Shown: positions 1-8,760 of the stretch, piece by piece | Layout of the letters: every line of letters starts with the position of its first letter | How positions within the stretch are numbered: position 1 is the stretch's first letter | Source: Roseateles_B sp051857535 | Lineage (GTDB): Bacteria; Pseudomonadota; Gammaproteobacteria; Burkholderiales; Burkholderiaceae_C | Direction: 5' to 3' | DNA: 64,000 bases | Assembly: GCF_051857535.1 (NCBI RefSeq) | Contig: NZ_JBPZGY010000011.1 | Location: 102,993-166,992, forward strand | Position numbers and translations under genes: made by a program | The notes under the pieces: model-generated | What the model saw: the letters and a program-made list of their open reading frames with translations, nothing else | What the model was told of the DNA's origin: nothing | Databases searched by the model: none

Positions 1-1
1 C

Positions 2-103
2 AATGCCATCGGCTCTGCGCCTGAAGGGTTGCGTTTGCAGATGCGCGAGGACCGCGAGCGCTGGGGGCGGGTCATCCGCCGGCTGAAGCTGAAGCCAGAG
101 TAA
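2..103 (+). CDS. C-terminal end of a Bug/TctC-type transporter receptor (partial)
   Basis: The window opens inside a plus-strand reading frame that gives 33 residues before a TAA stop. The tail contains an ERWGRVIR segment followed by basic residues. This resembles the last helix of periplasmic substrate-binding receptors of tripartite tricarboxylate transporters (Bug family), which usually end in a similar E-R-W-x-x-V pattern and are abundant in Burkholderiales. Only the last tenth of the protein is present, so the assignment rests on a short motif and the substrate cannot be guessed. The next gene is convergent, about 20 bp downstream. Confidence 0.45.
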   Translation, partial: NAIGSAPEGLRLQMREDRERWGRVIRRLKLKPE

Positions 104-125
104 GGCCTCGCGCCCTCAGCCGCGT

Positions 126-596
126 TCAGGTGCCGCCGGCATAGCCCTGCTGGCGCCATGCATCGAAGACGGCCACGGCTACCGCATTGCTGAGATTGAG
201 GCTGCGCTGCCCGGCTCGCATCGGCAGGCGCACGCGCTGGGATGGCGGGAAGCTGTCGCGCAGGGCGGGCGGCAGGCCGGCGGTCTCGGAGCCGAAGACC
301 AGCCAGTCGCCCGGCTGCCAGCGCTGCTCGGCCAGCACGTGGCTGCCGCGCGTGGTGAAGGCAAACAGCCGCTCCGGCGCCGGCTGCTCGGCGGCCAGGA
401 AGCTGGGCCAGTCGGCATGGCGCTTGAGGCGGGTGTACTCGTGGTAGTCCAGGCCGGCGCGCTGCAGCAGGCGGTCTTCCATGGAGAAGCCCAGAGGCTC
501 GATCAGGTGCAGCTCGCAGCCGGTATTGGCCGCCAGGCGGATCACATTGCCCGTGTTGGGCGGGATTTCAGGATGGACCAGGACGATGCGAAACAT
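126..596 (-). CDS. trmL: tRNA (cytidine(34)-2'-O)-methyltransferase TrmL
   Basis: A 156-residue SPOUT-class methyltransferase. The N-terminus (FRIVLVHPEIPPNTGNVIRL) is the hallmark of the TrmL/YibK group. The C-terminal knot region has GSETAGLP and a late SLNLSNAVAVAVF segment that form the SAM-binding trefoil knot. The family 2'-O-methylates the wobble base of tRNA-Leu isoacceptors. Length is normal for TrmL, which is a minimal SPOUT protein without an extra RNA-binding domain. It lies downstream of and co-directional with the ComF-like gene, about 40 bp away, so the two may share a transcript. Confidence 0.93.
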   Translation of the reverse strand: MFRIVLVHPEIPPNTGNVIRLAANTGCELHLIEPLGFSMEDRLLQRAGLDYHEYTRLKRHADWPSFLAAEQPAPERLFAFTTRGSHVLAEQRWQPGDWLVFGSETAGLPPALRDSFPPSQRVRLPMRAGQRSLNLSNAVAVAVFDAWRQQGYAGGT

Positions 597-638
597 GCGC
601 GCAGTCTAGGGCCTTCGGCGGCGGCCCTCAGTCGGCCC

Positions 639-1364
639 TCAGCCGGCCCGCATCAGCGCCCAGCCCCAGACTTCTGCGGCGCCCGCGCGCTTGAGCGTCG
701 CGGCAATCTCGTGGAGGGTGGCTCCGGTGGTCATTACGTCGTCAACCACGGCCACGCGGGCGCCCCGGATCCGCGCCGCCATGCCCGCCGTGAGGACGAA
801 AGCGCCGCGCACATGGCGCCGCCGGGCTTCGGCATCCAGGCGCGACTGCGGTGCGCCCGGCAGGCGGATCAGCAGGCGGCCCTCGTAAGGCAGTTGCAGC
901 GGCCGGGCCAGGCGCCGGGCCAGCTCATGGCTCTGGTTGTAACCCCGCTCGCGCAGACGCTGGCTTGACAGCGGCACGCAGCACAGCAGGTCCGGGCGGG
1001 GCTCGGCCTGCAAGGCGCCGAGCATCAGCGCGGCCAGGGGCTTGGCCAGCGGTGCTTGGGCATTGAACTTGAAGTCCAGCAGCAGCCGGTCCCAGGGATG
1101 GCCGTAATCGAGCGCGGCCCGGCAGTGGTCCAGGGGTGGTGGCTGGCGCAGGCAGGCGGCGCAGCAAGGGCTGCCCGTGCCAGCCAGGGGCAGGGCGCAA
1201 CGCGAGCAGGCTGCGCCGCGGGCCGGCCGGCTGGCGGCCTGCGACAGGCACTGCGCACACAGGCGATGCCGGCTCCATTGCCGACACAGCAGGCACTGCC
1301 CACCCAGGCGTGGCCGCTCACGGGGCAACAGGGCTTTGGCGCGGGTCCAGGCGGTGGAGAGCAT
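639..1364 (-). CDS. ComF family phosphoribosyltransferase-like protein
   Basis: A 241-residue protein with the two ComF parts. The first 60 or so residues carry a zinc-ribbon-like set of cysteines (CLLC, CAQC, CSRC, CCAAC). The C-terminal half is a type I phosphoribosyltransferase fold with the PRPP-binding loop VAVVDDVMTTGAT near residue 205. In competent bacteria ComF helps bring transforming DNA into the cytoplasm; in non-competent proteobacteria (GntX/ComFC) the role is unclear. The start codon lies 20 bp from the divergent methyltransferase gene, so their promoters must overlap. Confidence 0.88.
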   Translation of the reverse strand: MLSTAWTRAKALLPRERPRLGGQCLLCRQWSRHRLCAQCLSQAASRPARGAACSRCALPLAGTGSPCCAACLRQPPPLDHCRAALDYGHPWDRLLLDFKFNAQAPLAKPLAALMLGALQAEPRPDLLCCVPLSSQRLRERGYNQSHELARRLARPLQLPYEGRLLIRLPGAPQSRLDAEARRRHVRGAFVLTAGMAARIRGARVAVVDDVMTTGATLHEIAATLKRAGAAEVWGWALMRAG

Positions 1365-1384
1365 GGCTCAATATACTGACGCCG

Positions 1385-2278
1385 ATGAATGAGTCCGCGC
1401 GTCCCGTCCCCCATCAGATTGATGCCCCGGCCCTGCAGCAGCAGCTGCGCCGCCTGGCCGGCCGGGACGAGGCCCCGTGGCTGCATGCCGAGGTGGCGAG
1501 ACGCATGGCCGAGCGGCTGGACTTCATCAAGCTCAAGCCGTCCGATTACATGGAGTGGGCGCCCAGCCTGGGTGACAGCCTGGCGGTGCTGCAATCGGTC
1601 TATCCGGAGGCCCGCGCATGGTGGCAGGAGCCGACGCCGGCCCTGCACCAGCGCGCGGAGCGGCGCCTGCAGAAGCCCTGGTGGCGCAAGCTGCTGAGGT
1701 CTGCCGACCCGCAGCTCGCCCAGGGAGGCGAGGCGGTGCAGATGCTGTGGGCCAATATGTCCCTGCACGCGGCGCCGGACAAGCCCGCTCTGCTCAAGAC
1801 CTGGCACCAACTGCTGGCGGTCGACGGTTTCCTGATGTTCTCCTGCCTGGGGCCGGACAGCCTGGTTGAACTGGTGCGCCTGTACGAGTCCCGGGGCTGG
1901 GGCCGGCCCATGCCAGCCTGGGTGGACATGCATGACCTGGGCGACATGATGGTCGAGGCCGGTTTCGCCGATCCGGTGATGGACCAGGAGCGGCTGCGCC
2001 TGACCTGGTCCGAGCCGCAGAAACTGCTGGAGGACCTGCGCGCGCTTGGGGGCAATGTGTCTCCTTCGCGCTTTCCGGGCCTGCGTACGCGGCGCTGGCA
2101 CGAGCAACTGCTGAGGGCGCTGGAGAGCCTGCGTGGTCCGGATGGCCTGATCACGATGAGCCTGGAGCTGGTCTACGGGCACGCCTTCAAGCCGGTGCCG
2201 CGCCCCCGGGTGAGCGGGGAGACTCACGTCAGCCTGGATGACATGCGCAGCATGGTGCGGCGTCAGGGCAAGGACTGA
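1385..2278 (+). CDS. BioC-like methyltransferase-fold protein with degenerate SAM motif
   Basis: A 297-residue protein resembling the C-terminal two thirds of BioC-type (malonyl-ACP O-methyltransferase) proteins annotated in many Burkholderiales. It has a typical segment with MLWANMSLHAAPDK (the N-x-x-L/M-x post-II motif) and a MFSCLGPDSLVEL stretch. The glycine-rich SAM motif I (normally D-x-G-x-G) is not visible; the corresponding stretch is YMEWAPSLGDSLAVL. The enzyme may therefore be catalytically altered or inactive. I chose the ATG at 1385 because the longer frame upstream overlaps comF and lacks family similarity. A role in biotin synthesis is only a family-based guess. Confidence 0.7.
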   Translation: MNESARPVPHQIDAPALQQQLRRLAGRDEAPWLHAEVARRMAERLDFIKLKPSDYMEWAPSLGDSLAVLQSVYPEARAWWQEPTPALHQRAERRLQKPWWRKLLRSADPQLAQGGEAVQMLWANMSLHAAPDKPALLKTWHQLLAVDGFLMFSCLGPDSLVELVRLYESRGWGRPMPAWVDMHDLGDMMVEAGFADPVMDQERLRLTWSEPQKLLEDLRALGGNVSPSRFPGLRTRRWHEQLLRALESLRGPDGLITMSLELVYGHAFKPVPRPRVSGETHVSLDDMRSMVRRQGKD

Positions 2279-2736
2279 CCCTCCCGGCTCGTCCACGCAG
2301 CCTGCGCGACGGGACTGTCTACAGGGTAAACAGGCAGGCGATAGCGACGCACAAAGACCACATGGCCTCAGGGTGCCTGGGCTAAAATCCCGCGGTTTTC
2401 TGAGGCCAAATCCCTTCCATCCTAGGGTATCTACTGGGCTTGCGCTTTGCGTCAGGTCAACAGGTGAGGCAATTCGTGACAGCCCAGGCGGTCACCCATG
2501 CGTCAAGCCGGTGCAGCAGGGGTCTGCGGTGCCGGTATTTGCCTGATGAGCTGAGGCCATGCGGGGTCAGGACTTGCCAAGGCGGTGAAGCTGGTTTCAG
2601 GAGCTGTAGGTTTGTCGAGCCGGTCCGGCCGTGACTGCATCGCTGCGGTACATGGGGGCTGGCGGGAAGGACGCAAGGGCGGGTGTGCGGACCTCAGGGC
2701 GCGTGCACCGGCTTGTCGGATCGATTGGAGACAGAA
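2279..2736. other. Intergenic leader of the cytochrome oxidase cluster
   Basis: This 458-bp stretch between the BioC-like gene and coxB contains no convincing gene. A GGCTAAAATCC box at about 2380-2390 resembles a sigma70 -10 element, but no good -35 sits upstream. The GGAG at 2727-2730 is the likely ribosome binding site for coxB. The long leader suggests that the oxidase promoter lies here; its exact location is not resolved. Confidence 0.4.
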
Positions 2737-3939
2737 GTGACGACCATGAAGATGATGAACGCTGCCGTGTGCCAGCTGGGGCGGGCCTGCAGCCGCTTCA
2801 GCCTGGCGCTGGGCGCGACGCTGGCCACCCATGCCGCCTTGGCGAACCCCGTCAAGGACCTGCCGGGCGGTCCGGCAGTCAACCAGCTCAACCTGCACCC
2901 GCCGGTCACCAAGATCGCCAGCGAGCAGATGTGGCTGCACAACATGATGCTCATCATCTGCCTGGGCATCTTCATCGCGGTGTTCGGGGTGATGTTCTAT
3001 TCCATCATCAAGCACCGCAAGTCCAAGGGCGCCGTGCCCGCGAACTTCCATGAGAGCGTCAAGGTCGAGATTGCCTGGACCGTCGTGCCCTTCATCATCG
3101 TGATCCTGATGGCCCTGCCGGCGACCAAGGTCGTGGTTGCCATGAAGGACACCACCAACGCCGACCTCACCGTCAAGGCCACCGGCTACCAGTGGAAGTG
3201 GGGCTATGACTACCTGAAGGGCGAGGGCGAGGGCATTGGCTTCCTGTCCACCCTGGACGTGGGCCAGCGCAATGCCTCCGACTCCGGCAAGCCTGAAGCC
3301 ACCGACGACTACCTGCTGCGTGTGGACAACCCGCTGGTGGTGCCGGTGGGCAAGAAGGTGCGCATCATCACGACCGCCAACGACGTCATCCATGCCTGGA
3401 TGGTGCCGGCCTTCGGCGTCAAGCAGGATGCCATTCCCGGCTTCGTGCGCGACACCTGGTTCAAGGCCGAGAAGATCGGTGACTTCTATGGCCAGTGCGC
3501 CGAGCTCTGCGGCAAGGAGCACGCCTACATGCCCATCCACGTGAAGGTGCTGTCCGCCGAGGACTACAGCAAGTGGGTGGACGGCAAGAAGAAGGAATTG
3601 GCCGCCAAGGCTGATGATCCTTCCAAGGTCTGGAAGCAGGAAGAACTGGTTGCCCGCGGCGAAAAGGTCTACAACGCCAACTGCGCCGCCTGCCACAAGG
3701 CTGACGGCAAGGGAGCCGGCCCCATCAAGGCCCTGGACGGCTCGCCCGTGGTGCTCTCCGACAAGCATGAAGAGCAGGTGCAGGTGCTGCTGAACGGCCG
3801 CCTGGACAAGGGCATGCCCGCCTGGAAGCAGCTGAGTGACACCGAGATCGCCGCCGTCATCACCTACACCAAGAACAGCTGGTCCAACAAGACCGGCCAG
3901 ATCGTGCAGCCGGCCGAGATCGTGGCCGCTCGCAAGTGA
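2737..3939 (+). CDS. coxB: Cytochrome c oxidase subunit II with fused cytochrome c domain
   Basis: Subunit II of the aa3-type cytochrome c oxidase, which takes electrons from cytochrome c through CuA. After a signal-like N-terminus there are two transmembrane helices (about residues 70-90 and 110-130). A cupredoxin domain follows with the CuA ligand set: HAWMVPAFG, then the C-AEL-C motif (YGQCAELCGKEH) and a downstream MP. The C-terminus carries an extra cytochrome c domain with the heme motif CAACH and a later MPAW that supplies the axial Met, as in caa3-like CoxB of many Burkholderiales. The GTG at 2737 is 6 bp after GGAG; an ATG at 2746 is the alternative start. First gene of the oxidase cluster. 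Confidence 0.96.
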   Translation: MTTMKMMNAAVCQLGRACSRFSLALGATLATHAALANPVKDLPGGPAVNQLNLHPPVTKIASEQMWLHNMMLIICLGIFIAVFGVMFYSIIKHRKSKGAVPANFHESVKVEIAWTVVPFIIVILMALPATKVVVAMKDTTNADLTVKATGYQWKWGYDYLKGEGEGIGFLSTLDVGQRNASDSGKPEATDDYLLRVDNPLVVPVGKKVRIITTANDVIHAWMVPAFGVKQDAIPGFVRDTWFKAEKIGDFYGQCAELCGKEHAYMPIHVKVLSAEDYSKWVDGKKKELAAKADDPSKVWKQEELVARGEKVYNANCAACHKADGKGAGPIKALDGSPVVLSDKHEEQVQVLLNGRLDKGMPAWKQLSDTEIAAVITYTKNSWSNKTGQIVQPAEIVAARK

Positions 3940-3971
3940 TGGTTTGAACGTCAAGGAACAGAGGAATCAAC

Positions 3972-5609
3972 ATGAGTGCAGTGCTTGACCCCCACGGTCA
4001 TGACGTTCATGCCCACGGGCACGATCACCACGACGACCACCACGCGCCCACCGGCTGGCGCCGCTGGGTGTTTGCCACCAACCACAAGGACATCGGGACC
4101 CTGTACCTGCTGTTCGCCTTCACGATGCTGATGATCGGCGGCGTGCTGGCCCTGTGCATTCGCGCCGAGCTGTTCCAGCCGGGCCTGCAGTTCTTCAACC
4201 CCGAGCTGTTCAACCAGTTCACGACCATGCACGGTCTGATCATGGTGTTCGGCGCGATCATGCCGGCCTTCGTGGGCTTCGCGAACTGGATGATCCCGCT
4301 GCAGATCGGCGCCTCGGACATGGCCTTCGCGCGGATGAACAACTTCAGCTTCTGGCTGATGATCCCCGCCGCCCTCATGCTGGTTGCGTCCTTCTTCATG
4401 CCCGGCGGCGCCCCCGCTGCCGGCTGGACGCTGTACGCGCCGCTGACCCTGCAGATGGGCCCCTCCATGGATGCCGGCATCTTCGCGATGCACATCCTGG
4501 GCGCCTCGTCCATCATGGGCTCGATCAACATCATCGTGACCATCCTGAACATGCGCGCGCCCGGCATGACGCTGATGAAGATGCCCATGTTCGCCTGGAC
4601 CTGGCTGATCACGGCCTATCTGCTGATCGCCGTGATGCCCGTGCTGGCCGGCGCCATCACCATGACGCTGACGGACCGCCACTTCGGCACCAGCTTCTTC
4701 AGCCCCGCTGGCGGTGGTGACCCCATCATGTACCAGCACATCTTCTGGTTCTTCGGTCACCCCGAGGTCTACATCATGATCCTGCCGGCCTTCGGCATCG
4801 TGAGCCAGATCGTGCCGGCCTTCGCCCGCAAGCGCCTGTTCGGCTATGCCTCCATGGTGTACGCCACCGCTTCGATTGCCATCCTGTCCTTCATCGTGTG
4901 GGCCCACCACATGTTCGCCACCGGCATGCCGGTGACGGGCCAGCTCTTCTTCATGTACGCCACGATGCTGATCGCCGTGCCTACGGGCGTGAAGATCTTC
5001 AACTGGCTGGCCACCATGTGGCGCGGCTCGATGACCTTCGAGACCCCGATGCTGTGGGCCGTGGGCTTCATCTTCGTGTTCACCATGGGCGGCTTCACCG
5101 GCCTGATCTGCGCCATGGCGCCGATCGACATCCAGATCCAGGACACCTACTACGTCGTCGCCCACTTCCACTACGTGCTGGTGGCCGGCTCGCTGTATGC
5201 CCTGTTCGCCGGTGTGTACTACTGGGGCCCGAAGTGGTCTGGCGTGATGATCTCGGAGACCCGCGGCAAGATCCACTTCTGGGGCTCGCTGATCTTCTTC
5301 AACATCACCTTCTTCCCCATGCACTTCCTGGGTCTGGCCGGCATGCCCCGTCGCTACGCCGACTACCCCATGCAGTTCGCCGACTTCAACGCCATCGCCT
5401 CGGTGGGCGCCTTCGGCTTCGGCCTGATGCAGGTCTACTTCTTCTTCGCTGTCGCGCTGCCCATGATGCGCGGCAAGGGCGAGAAGGCCCCGCAGAAGCC
5501 CTGGGAAGCCGCTGAAGGCCTGGAATGGGAAGTGCCTTCGCCGGCCCCCTTCCACACCTTCGAGAACCCGCCCAAGCTGGACGCCACCGCCACCAAGGTG
5601 ATCGGCTGA
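3972..5609 (+). CDS. coxA: Cytochrome c oxidase subunit I
   Basis: A 545-residue, 12-helix catalytic subunit that houses heme a and the heme a3-CuB centre and pumps protons. FFGHPEVYIMILPAFG contains the CuB His and the cross-linked Tyr. WAHHMF supplies the two further CuB histidines. DTYYVVAHFHYVL holds the heme a3 and heme a histidines. The N-terminus is unusually His-rich (alternating H and D between residues 8 and 20), a possible metal-binding tail. A GAGGA ribosome binding site lies 7 bp before the ATG. It follows coxB after a 32-bp gap and precedes a small assembly gene. Confidence 0.98.
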   Translation: MSAVLDPHGHDVHAHGHDHHDDHHAPTGWRRWVFATNHKDIGTLYLLFAFTMLMIGGVLALCIRAELFQPGLQFFNPELFNQFTTMHGLIMVFGAIMPAFVGFANWMIPLQIGASDMAFARMNNFSFWLMIPAALMLVASFFMPGGAPAAGWTLYAPLTLQMGPSMDAGIFAMHILGASSIMGSINIIVTILNMRAPGMTLMKMPMFAWTWLITAYLLIAVMPVLAGAITMTLTDRHFGTSFFSPAGGGDPIMYQHIFWFFGHPEVYIMILPAFGIVSQIVPAFARKRLFGYASMVYATASIAILSFIVWAHHMFATGMPVTGQLFFMYATMLIAVPTGVKIFNWLATMWRGSMTFETPMLWAVGFIFVFTMGGFTGLICAMAPIDIQIQDTYYVVAHFHYVLVAGSLYALFAGVYYWGPKWSGVMISETRGKIHFWGSLIFFNITFFPMHFLGLAGMPRRYADYPMQFADFNAIASVGAFGFGLMQVYFFFAVALPMMRGKGEKAPQKPWEAAEGLEWEVPSPAPFHTFENPPKLDATATKVIG

Positions 5610-5619
5610 AGGACTGGCC

Positions 5620-5736
5620 ATGAGCAGCACGCCTGAACAACGCAAGGCCAACCGCCGCCTGGGCCTGATCCTGGCCTCGGTCGCGGTCGCCTTCATGGTC
5701 GGCTTCATGGTCAAGATGACCTGGCTGGGACGCTGA
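5620..5736 (+). CDS. Cytochrome oxidase small assembly protein
   Basis: A 38-residue frame between coxA and ctaG: a polar, basic N-terminus (MSSTPEQRKANRRLG), then one hydrophobic helix, ending in KMTWLGR. Proteins of this size and pattern are found at this spot in Burkholderiales and are annotated as cytochrome oxidase small assembly protein. The spacing is tight: 10 bp after coxA and 7 bp before ctaG. Its conserved position argues that it is real; its biochemical job is not known to me. Confidence 0.8.
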   Translation: MSSTPEQRKANRRLGLILASVAVAFMVGFMVKMTWLGR

Positions 5737-5743
5737 GGCCGTC

Positions 5744-6367
5744 ATGAGCGACAAGCGCTGGCAACTCGCTGACCTCCTGCGCCGGGACAACCGGCTCATG
5801 ATGGGCAAGCTGCTGGTCGTCGTCGCCCTCATGTCGGGCTTCGGCTATGCCCTGGTGCCGGTCTACCGCGCGGTCTGCACGGCGCTGGGCATCAATGTGC
5901 TCACGCTGTCGCAGGGCACGCATGCGGTCCGCGCCGAGGACGTGAAGAACACCCAGGTGGACTACAGCCGCAGCATCGAGATCGAGTTCGATGCCAACGC
6001 CCGCGGCCCCTGGGACTTCAAGCCTGCGACCAACCATGTGAAGGTGCACCCGGGCGAGCTGACCACCGTCATGTACGAGTTCCGCAATGTGCAGGACCGG
6101 ACCATGTCGGCCCAGGCCATCCCCAGCTACGCTCCCAAGCAGGCGACGTCCCACTTCAAGAAGCTCGAATGCTTCTGCTTCAACGAATACACCCTCGCCC
6201 CGGGCGAGGTGAAGCAGTGGCCGGTGGTCTTCTACGTGGACCCGAAGCTGCCCAAGGACGTCAAGACCATCACCCTGTCCTACACCTTCTTCGAGGTGAC
6301 CGGCAAGGACGTTGGCAAGGACGCCGTGAAGAAGCAGGCGGCGGCTGTCCAGGAGCGTCAGCTGTGA
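5744..6367 (+). CDS. ctaG: Cytochrome c oxidase assembly protein CtaG/Cox11
   Basis: A 207-residue Cox11-type copper chaperone that delivers Cu to the CuB site of subunit I. One N-terminal membrane helix (about residues 22-40) is followed by a periplasmic immunoglobulin-like domain. The domain has the copper motif CFCF (KLECFCFNE near residue 145) and the preceding YxPKQ-type segment. Its length is normal for the family. The last codons overlap the GTG start of the next gene (GTGA), indicating translational coupling. Confidence 0.96.
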   Translation: MSDKRWQLADLLRRDNRLMMGKLLVVVALMSGFGYALVPVYRAVCTALGINVLTLSQGTHAVRAEDVKNTQVDYSRSIEIEFDANARGPWDFKPATNHVKVHPGELTTVMYEFRNVQDRTMSAQAIPSYAPKQATSHFKKLECFCFNEYTLAPGEVKQWPVVFYVDPKLPKDVKTITLSYTFFEVTGKDVGKDAVKKQAAAVQERQL

Positions 6368-6606
6368 GCGAAGCTGGGAAGGATTTGAAGGAGGCGGCGG
6401 CCCGCAGGGGCAGCTTCCTGGGCACCGTCAAGGCGGTGGCCTGGTCCTTCATCGGCATCCGCAAGGGTGCCGGCTATGACAAGGATGTGGCGCAACTGAA
6501 CCCGGTGCATGTGATCATCGCCGGGGTCATTGCAGCCGCTGTATTCGTGGTCAGCCTCGTGCTGCTGGTCCAGTGGGTGATCGGCAGCGGCGTGGCTGGC
6601 GCCTAG
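6364..6606 (+). CDS. DUF2970 family small membrane protein
   Basis: An 80-residue protein starting at a GTG that overlaps the ctaG stop codon. The middle (FLGTVKAVAWSFIGIRKGAG) is the typical DUF2970 signature. A C-terminal hydrophobic helix (about residues 50-75) anchors it in the membrane. Members of this family are usually encoded between ctaG and coxC in Burkholderiales oxidase clusters, which implies a supporting role in oxidase assembly. No direct function is known to me. The longer upstream frame is just ctaG read out of frame. Confidence 0.82.
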   Translation: MSEAGKDLKEAAARRGSFLGTVKAVAWSFIGIRKGAGYDKDVAQLNPVHVIIAGVIAAAVFVVSLVLLVQWVIGSGVAGA

Positions 6607-6649
6607 TGTTGAGTTGAATTGAGTCGTTAGAAGATCGAGGAGATCATCA

Positions 6650-7534
6650 ATGTCGGCAGCGACCTCCCAGGGGAGCACCCCCTACTACTTCGTGCCGGGC
6701 CCTTCGCGGCATCCGGTGATGGCCGCCATCGGCCTGTTCTTCGTGATCCTGGGCGCCGGCCAGTGGATCAATGACCACCAGTGGGGCGCATATTCGCTGG
6801 CCTTCGGCCTGCTGTGGTGGGCCTTCGTGCTGAAGCAGTGGTTCGGCGACGCCATCCGTGAAAGCGAAGGCGGCCTCTACAGCGACCGCATCGACGTCTC
6901 CTTCCGCTGGAGCATGAGCTGGTTCATCTTCTCGGAGGTGATGTTCTTCGCCGCCTTCTTCGGCGCGCTGTACTGGGCTCGCGTGCACTCGGTGCCTGCC
7001 CTGGGCAGCCTGGAGAACCAGCTGCTGTGGCCGGACTTCAAGGCCCTGTGGCCCAGCATGGCCGCCGGTGCCACGGCCTCGCCGGCCGGCACGGTGGAAG
7101 CCTTCACCACCATGGGCCCCTGGCCCCTGCCCACGATCAACACGGCCTTGCTGCTGACCTCGGGTGTGACCCTGACCATCGCCCACCATGCGCTGATCGC
7201 CGGCAACCGTGGCAAGACCATCGCTTTCATGTGGATCACGGTGCTGCTGGGCATCACCTTCCTGTGCGTGCAGGGCTATGAGTACGCGCATGCCTACCAT
7301 GAGCTGAACCTCAAGCTCAGCTCGGGCATCTATGGCTCGACCTTCTTCATGCTGACCGGCTTCCACGGCTTCCACGTCTTCGTGGGCATGCTGATGCTGC
7401 TGTTCATCACCCTGCGCCTGCAGAAGGGCCACTTCACCAGTGACCGCCACTTCGGCTTCGAAGGCGCAGCCTGGTACTGGCACTTCGTGGACGTGGTGTG
7501 GCTGGGCCTGTACGTCGTCGTCTACTGGATGTGA
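6650..7534 (+). CDS. coxC: Cytochrome c oxidase subunit III
   Basis: A 294-residue, seven-helix subunit III that stabilises subunit I and proton uptake. Recognisable family segments are YYFVPGPSRHPV at the N-terminus, SEVMFFAAFFGA, GFHGFHVFVGM and the C-terminal WYWHFVDVVWLGLYVVVY. A GAGGAG ribosome binding site lies 7 bp upstream of the ATG. The gene is followed by a strong intrinsic terminator at 7591-7622, so it closes the first oxidase transcript. Confidence 0.97.
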   Translation: MSAATSQGSTPYYFVPGPSRHPVMAAIGLFFVILGAGQWINDHQWGAYSLAFGLLWWAFVLKQWFGDAIRESEGGLYSDRIDVSFRWSMSWFIFSEVMFFAAFFGALYWARVHSVPALGSLENQLLWPDFKALWPSMAAGATASPAGTVEAFTTMGPWPLPTINTALLLTSGVTLTIAHHALIAGNRGKTIAFMWITVLLGITFLCVQGYEYAHAYHELNLKLSSGIYGSTFFMLTGFHGFHVFVGMLMLLFITLRLQKGHFTSDRHFGFEGAAWYWHFVDVVWLGLYVVVYWM

Positions 7535-7590
7535 TCATCCTCGCGCGGTGCTGCGGCATCGCGTGCCATGGCCCTGCCCTGCGGCCATGA

Positions 7591-7622
7591 CAAAGCGCCG
7601 CATGCCGCGGCGCTTTGTTTTT
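7591..7622 (+). terminator. Rho-independent terminator after coxC
   Basis: A perfect 11-bp stem (CAAAGCGCCGC at 7591-7601 pairing with 7607-7617) with a 5-nt loop is followed directly by five T residues (7618-7622). It lies 57 bp after the coxC stop and should end the coxB-coxC transcript. Confidence 0.9.
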
Positions 7623-7770
7623 GGGGCGCTGCAGCCACCCTTGCCCTCTGATCGTCCGCCCATCCTCCCCTTTTTTGCTGCCGTCCATCAGGCCCGTGGC
7701 GAGGGTGGGAAACCAGGGCTGGCGCACCGATGCCGATGCAGCAGGGTGACTCCAGGACCAGCGGCCGGGC

Positions 7771-7992
7771 TCAGTGGCCCATGGGCACGCCGGTGGGCTT
7801 GATCCAGCCCATCTGGTAGCTCAGCAGGATGATGAGGAAGAGGGCGATGGACACGCCCACCCGCACGGCCAATGCTCGCGCCATCTGCGGCCCCTGTTTC
7901 TTGCGGTCGCCGCCCCGGCGCAGCATGAAGAGGCCGGCCGCGGCCAGCGCTCCGAGAATGGCGACGAAGCCGAGCAAGATGATGGTTTTCAT
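7771..7992 (-). CDS. Twin transmembrane protein (DUF2909-type)
   Basis: A 73-residue protein with two hydrophobic helices (about residues 3-25 and 45-63) separated by a basic loop (LRRGGDRKKQGPQ). This is the pattern of the small twin transmembrane proteins that sit opposite the SURF1 gene in Burkholderiales oxidase clusters. It is divergent from SURF1, with 42 bp between start codons, and converges on the coxC terminator. A function in oxidase assembly is suggested only by location. Confidence 0.75.
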   Translation of the reverse strand: MKTIILLGFVAILGALAAAGLFMLRRGGDRKKQGPQMARALAVRVGVSIALFLIILLSYQMGWIKPTGVPMGH

Positions 7993-8034
7993 GGCTGCCG
8001 ATTATTTCACCCCCCTTGCGCGATTCGCCCTGGC

Positions 8035-8760
8035 ATGAACACGAGTACCCCCGCTGATCGCAAGCGCCGCTGGCTGCTGCCGCTGACCCTGGTCGGCGTG
8101 GCGCTGACGGCCGGCCTCTGCGCCTGGCAACTGGACCGCGCGGGGCAGAAGCGGGCGCTGGAGGCCGCCATCACGCAGCGCGCCCAGGCGCCTGCGCTGG
8201 ACGGCGCCGGCCTCGCGGCCGCGGGCGCCGAAGGCCTGCACCGGCGCGTGCGCCTGCAGGGCCACTGGCTGTCGCAGCACGAGGTCTGGCTGGAGAACCG
8301 GCCCATGGACGGGCGGGTGGGCTTCTTTCTTTTGACACCGCTGCAGCTGAGCGGCCGCGCCGACGTGGTGCTGGTCCAGCGCGGCTGGGTGCCGCGCGAC
8401 GTGGCCGACCGCGGCCGCCTGCCCGCACTTGCTCCCGAGACGGGGGAGGTCCTCGTCGAGGGCCGCATGGCCGCTTCTCCGTCGAGGCTGTATCAGCTGG
8501 GCGAGGCAGGCAGCGGGCGCATCCGGCAGAATCTGGACCCGGCCGCCTTCGCCCGCGAGACCGGCCTGCCCCTGCTGCCCCTGACGGTGCTGCAGACGGC
8601 GCATGAAGGGGCGACCCCGGGCCTGCTGCGCGAGTGGCCAGCACCGGCGGTCGACATCCACAAGCATTACGGCTACGCCGCGCAATGGGCCGCGCTTTCG
8701 GTCCTCCAACTGGGTTTGTATGTCTGGTTCCAAGTCCTCCGTCCCCGACGCTCCCGCTGA
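8035..8760 (+). CDS. SURF1 family oxidase assembly protein
   Basis: A 241-residue SURF1/Shy1 homologue, thought to help insert heme a into subunit I. The ordered features are an N-terminal membrane helix (LLPLTLVGVALTAGLCAWQL), a periplasmic domain with VQRGWVPRD and VLVEGRM segments, a conserved HKHYGYAAQWAALS, and a C-terminal second helix. This two-helix architecture matches the family. The ATG at 8035 is chosen because the longer frame upstream overlaps the divergent twin-TM gene. The 3' end overlaps the next gene by 41 bp. Confidence 0.93.
   Translation: MNTSTPADRKRRWLLPLTLVGVALTAGLCAWQLDRAGQKRALEAAITQRAQAPALDGAGLAAAGAEGLHRRVRLQGHWLSQHEVWLENRPMDGRVGFFLLTPLQLSGRADVVLVQRGWVPRDVADRGRLPALAPETGEVLVEGRMAASPSRLYQLGEAGSGRIRQNLDPAAFARETGLPLLPLTVLQTAHEGATPGLLREWPAPAVDIHKHYGYAAQWAALSVLQLGLYVWFQVLRPRRSR

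Noticed and set aside
1025..2296. 423-codon minus-strand frame across comF and the BioC-like gene
   Set aside because: It overlaps two recognisable genes in other frames and has no family features.
3951..5714. Long minus-strand frame (587 codons) opposite coxA
   Set aside because: His/Gly-rich composition without motifs; it mirrors the codon bias of coxA on the opposite strand.
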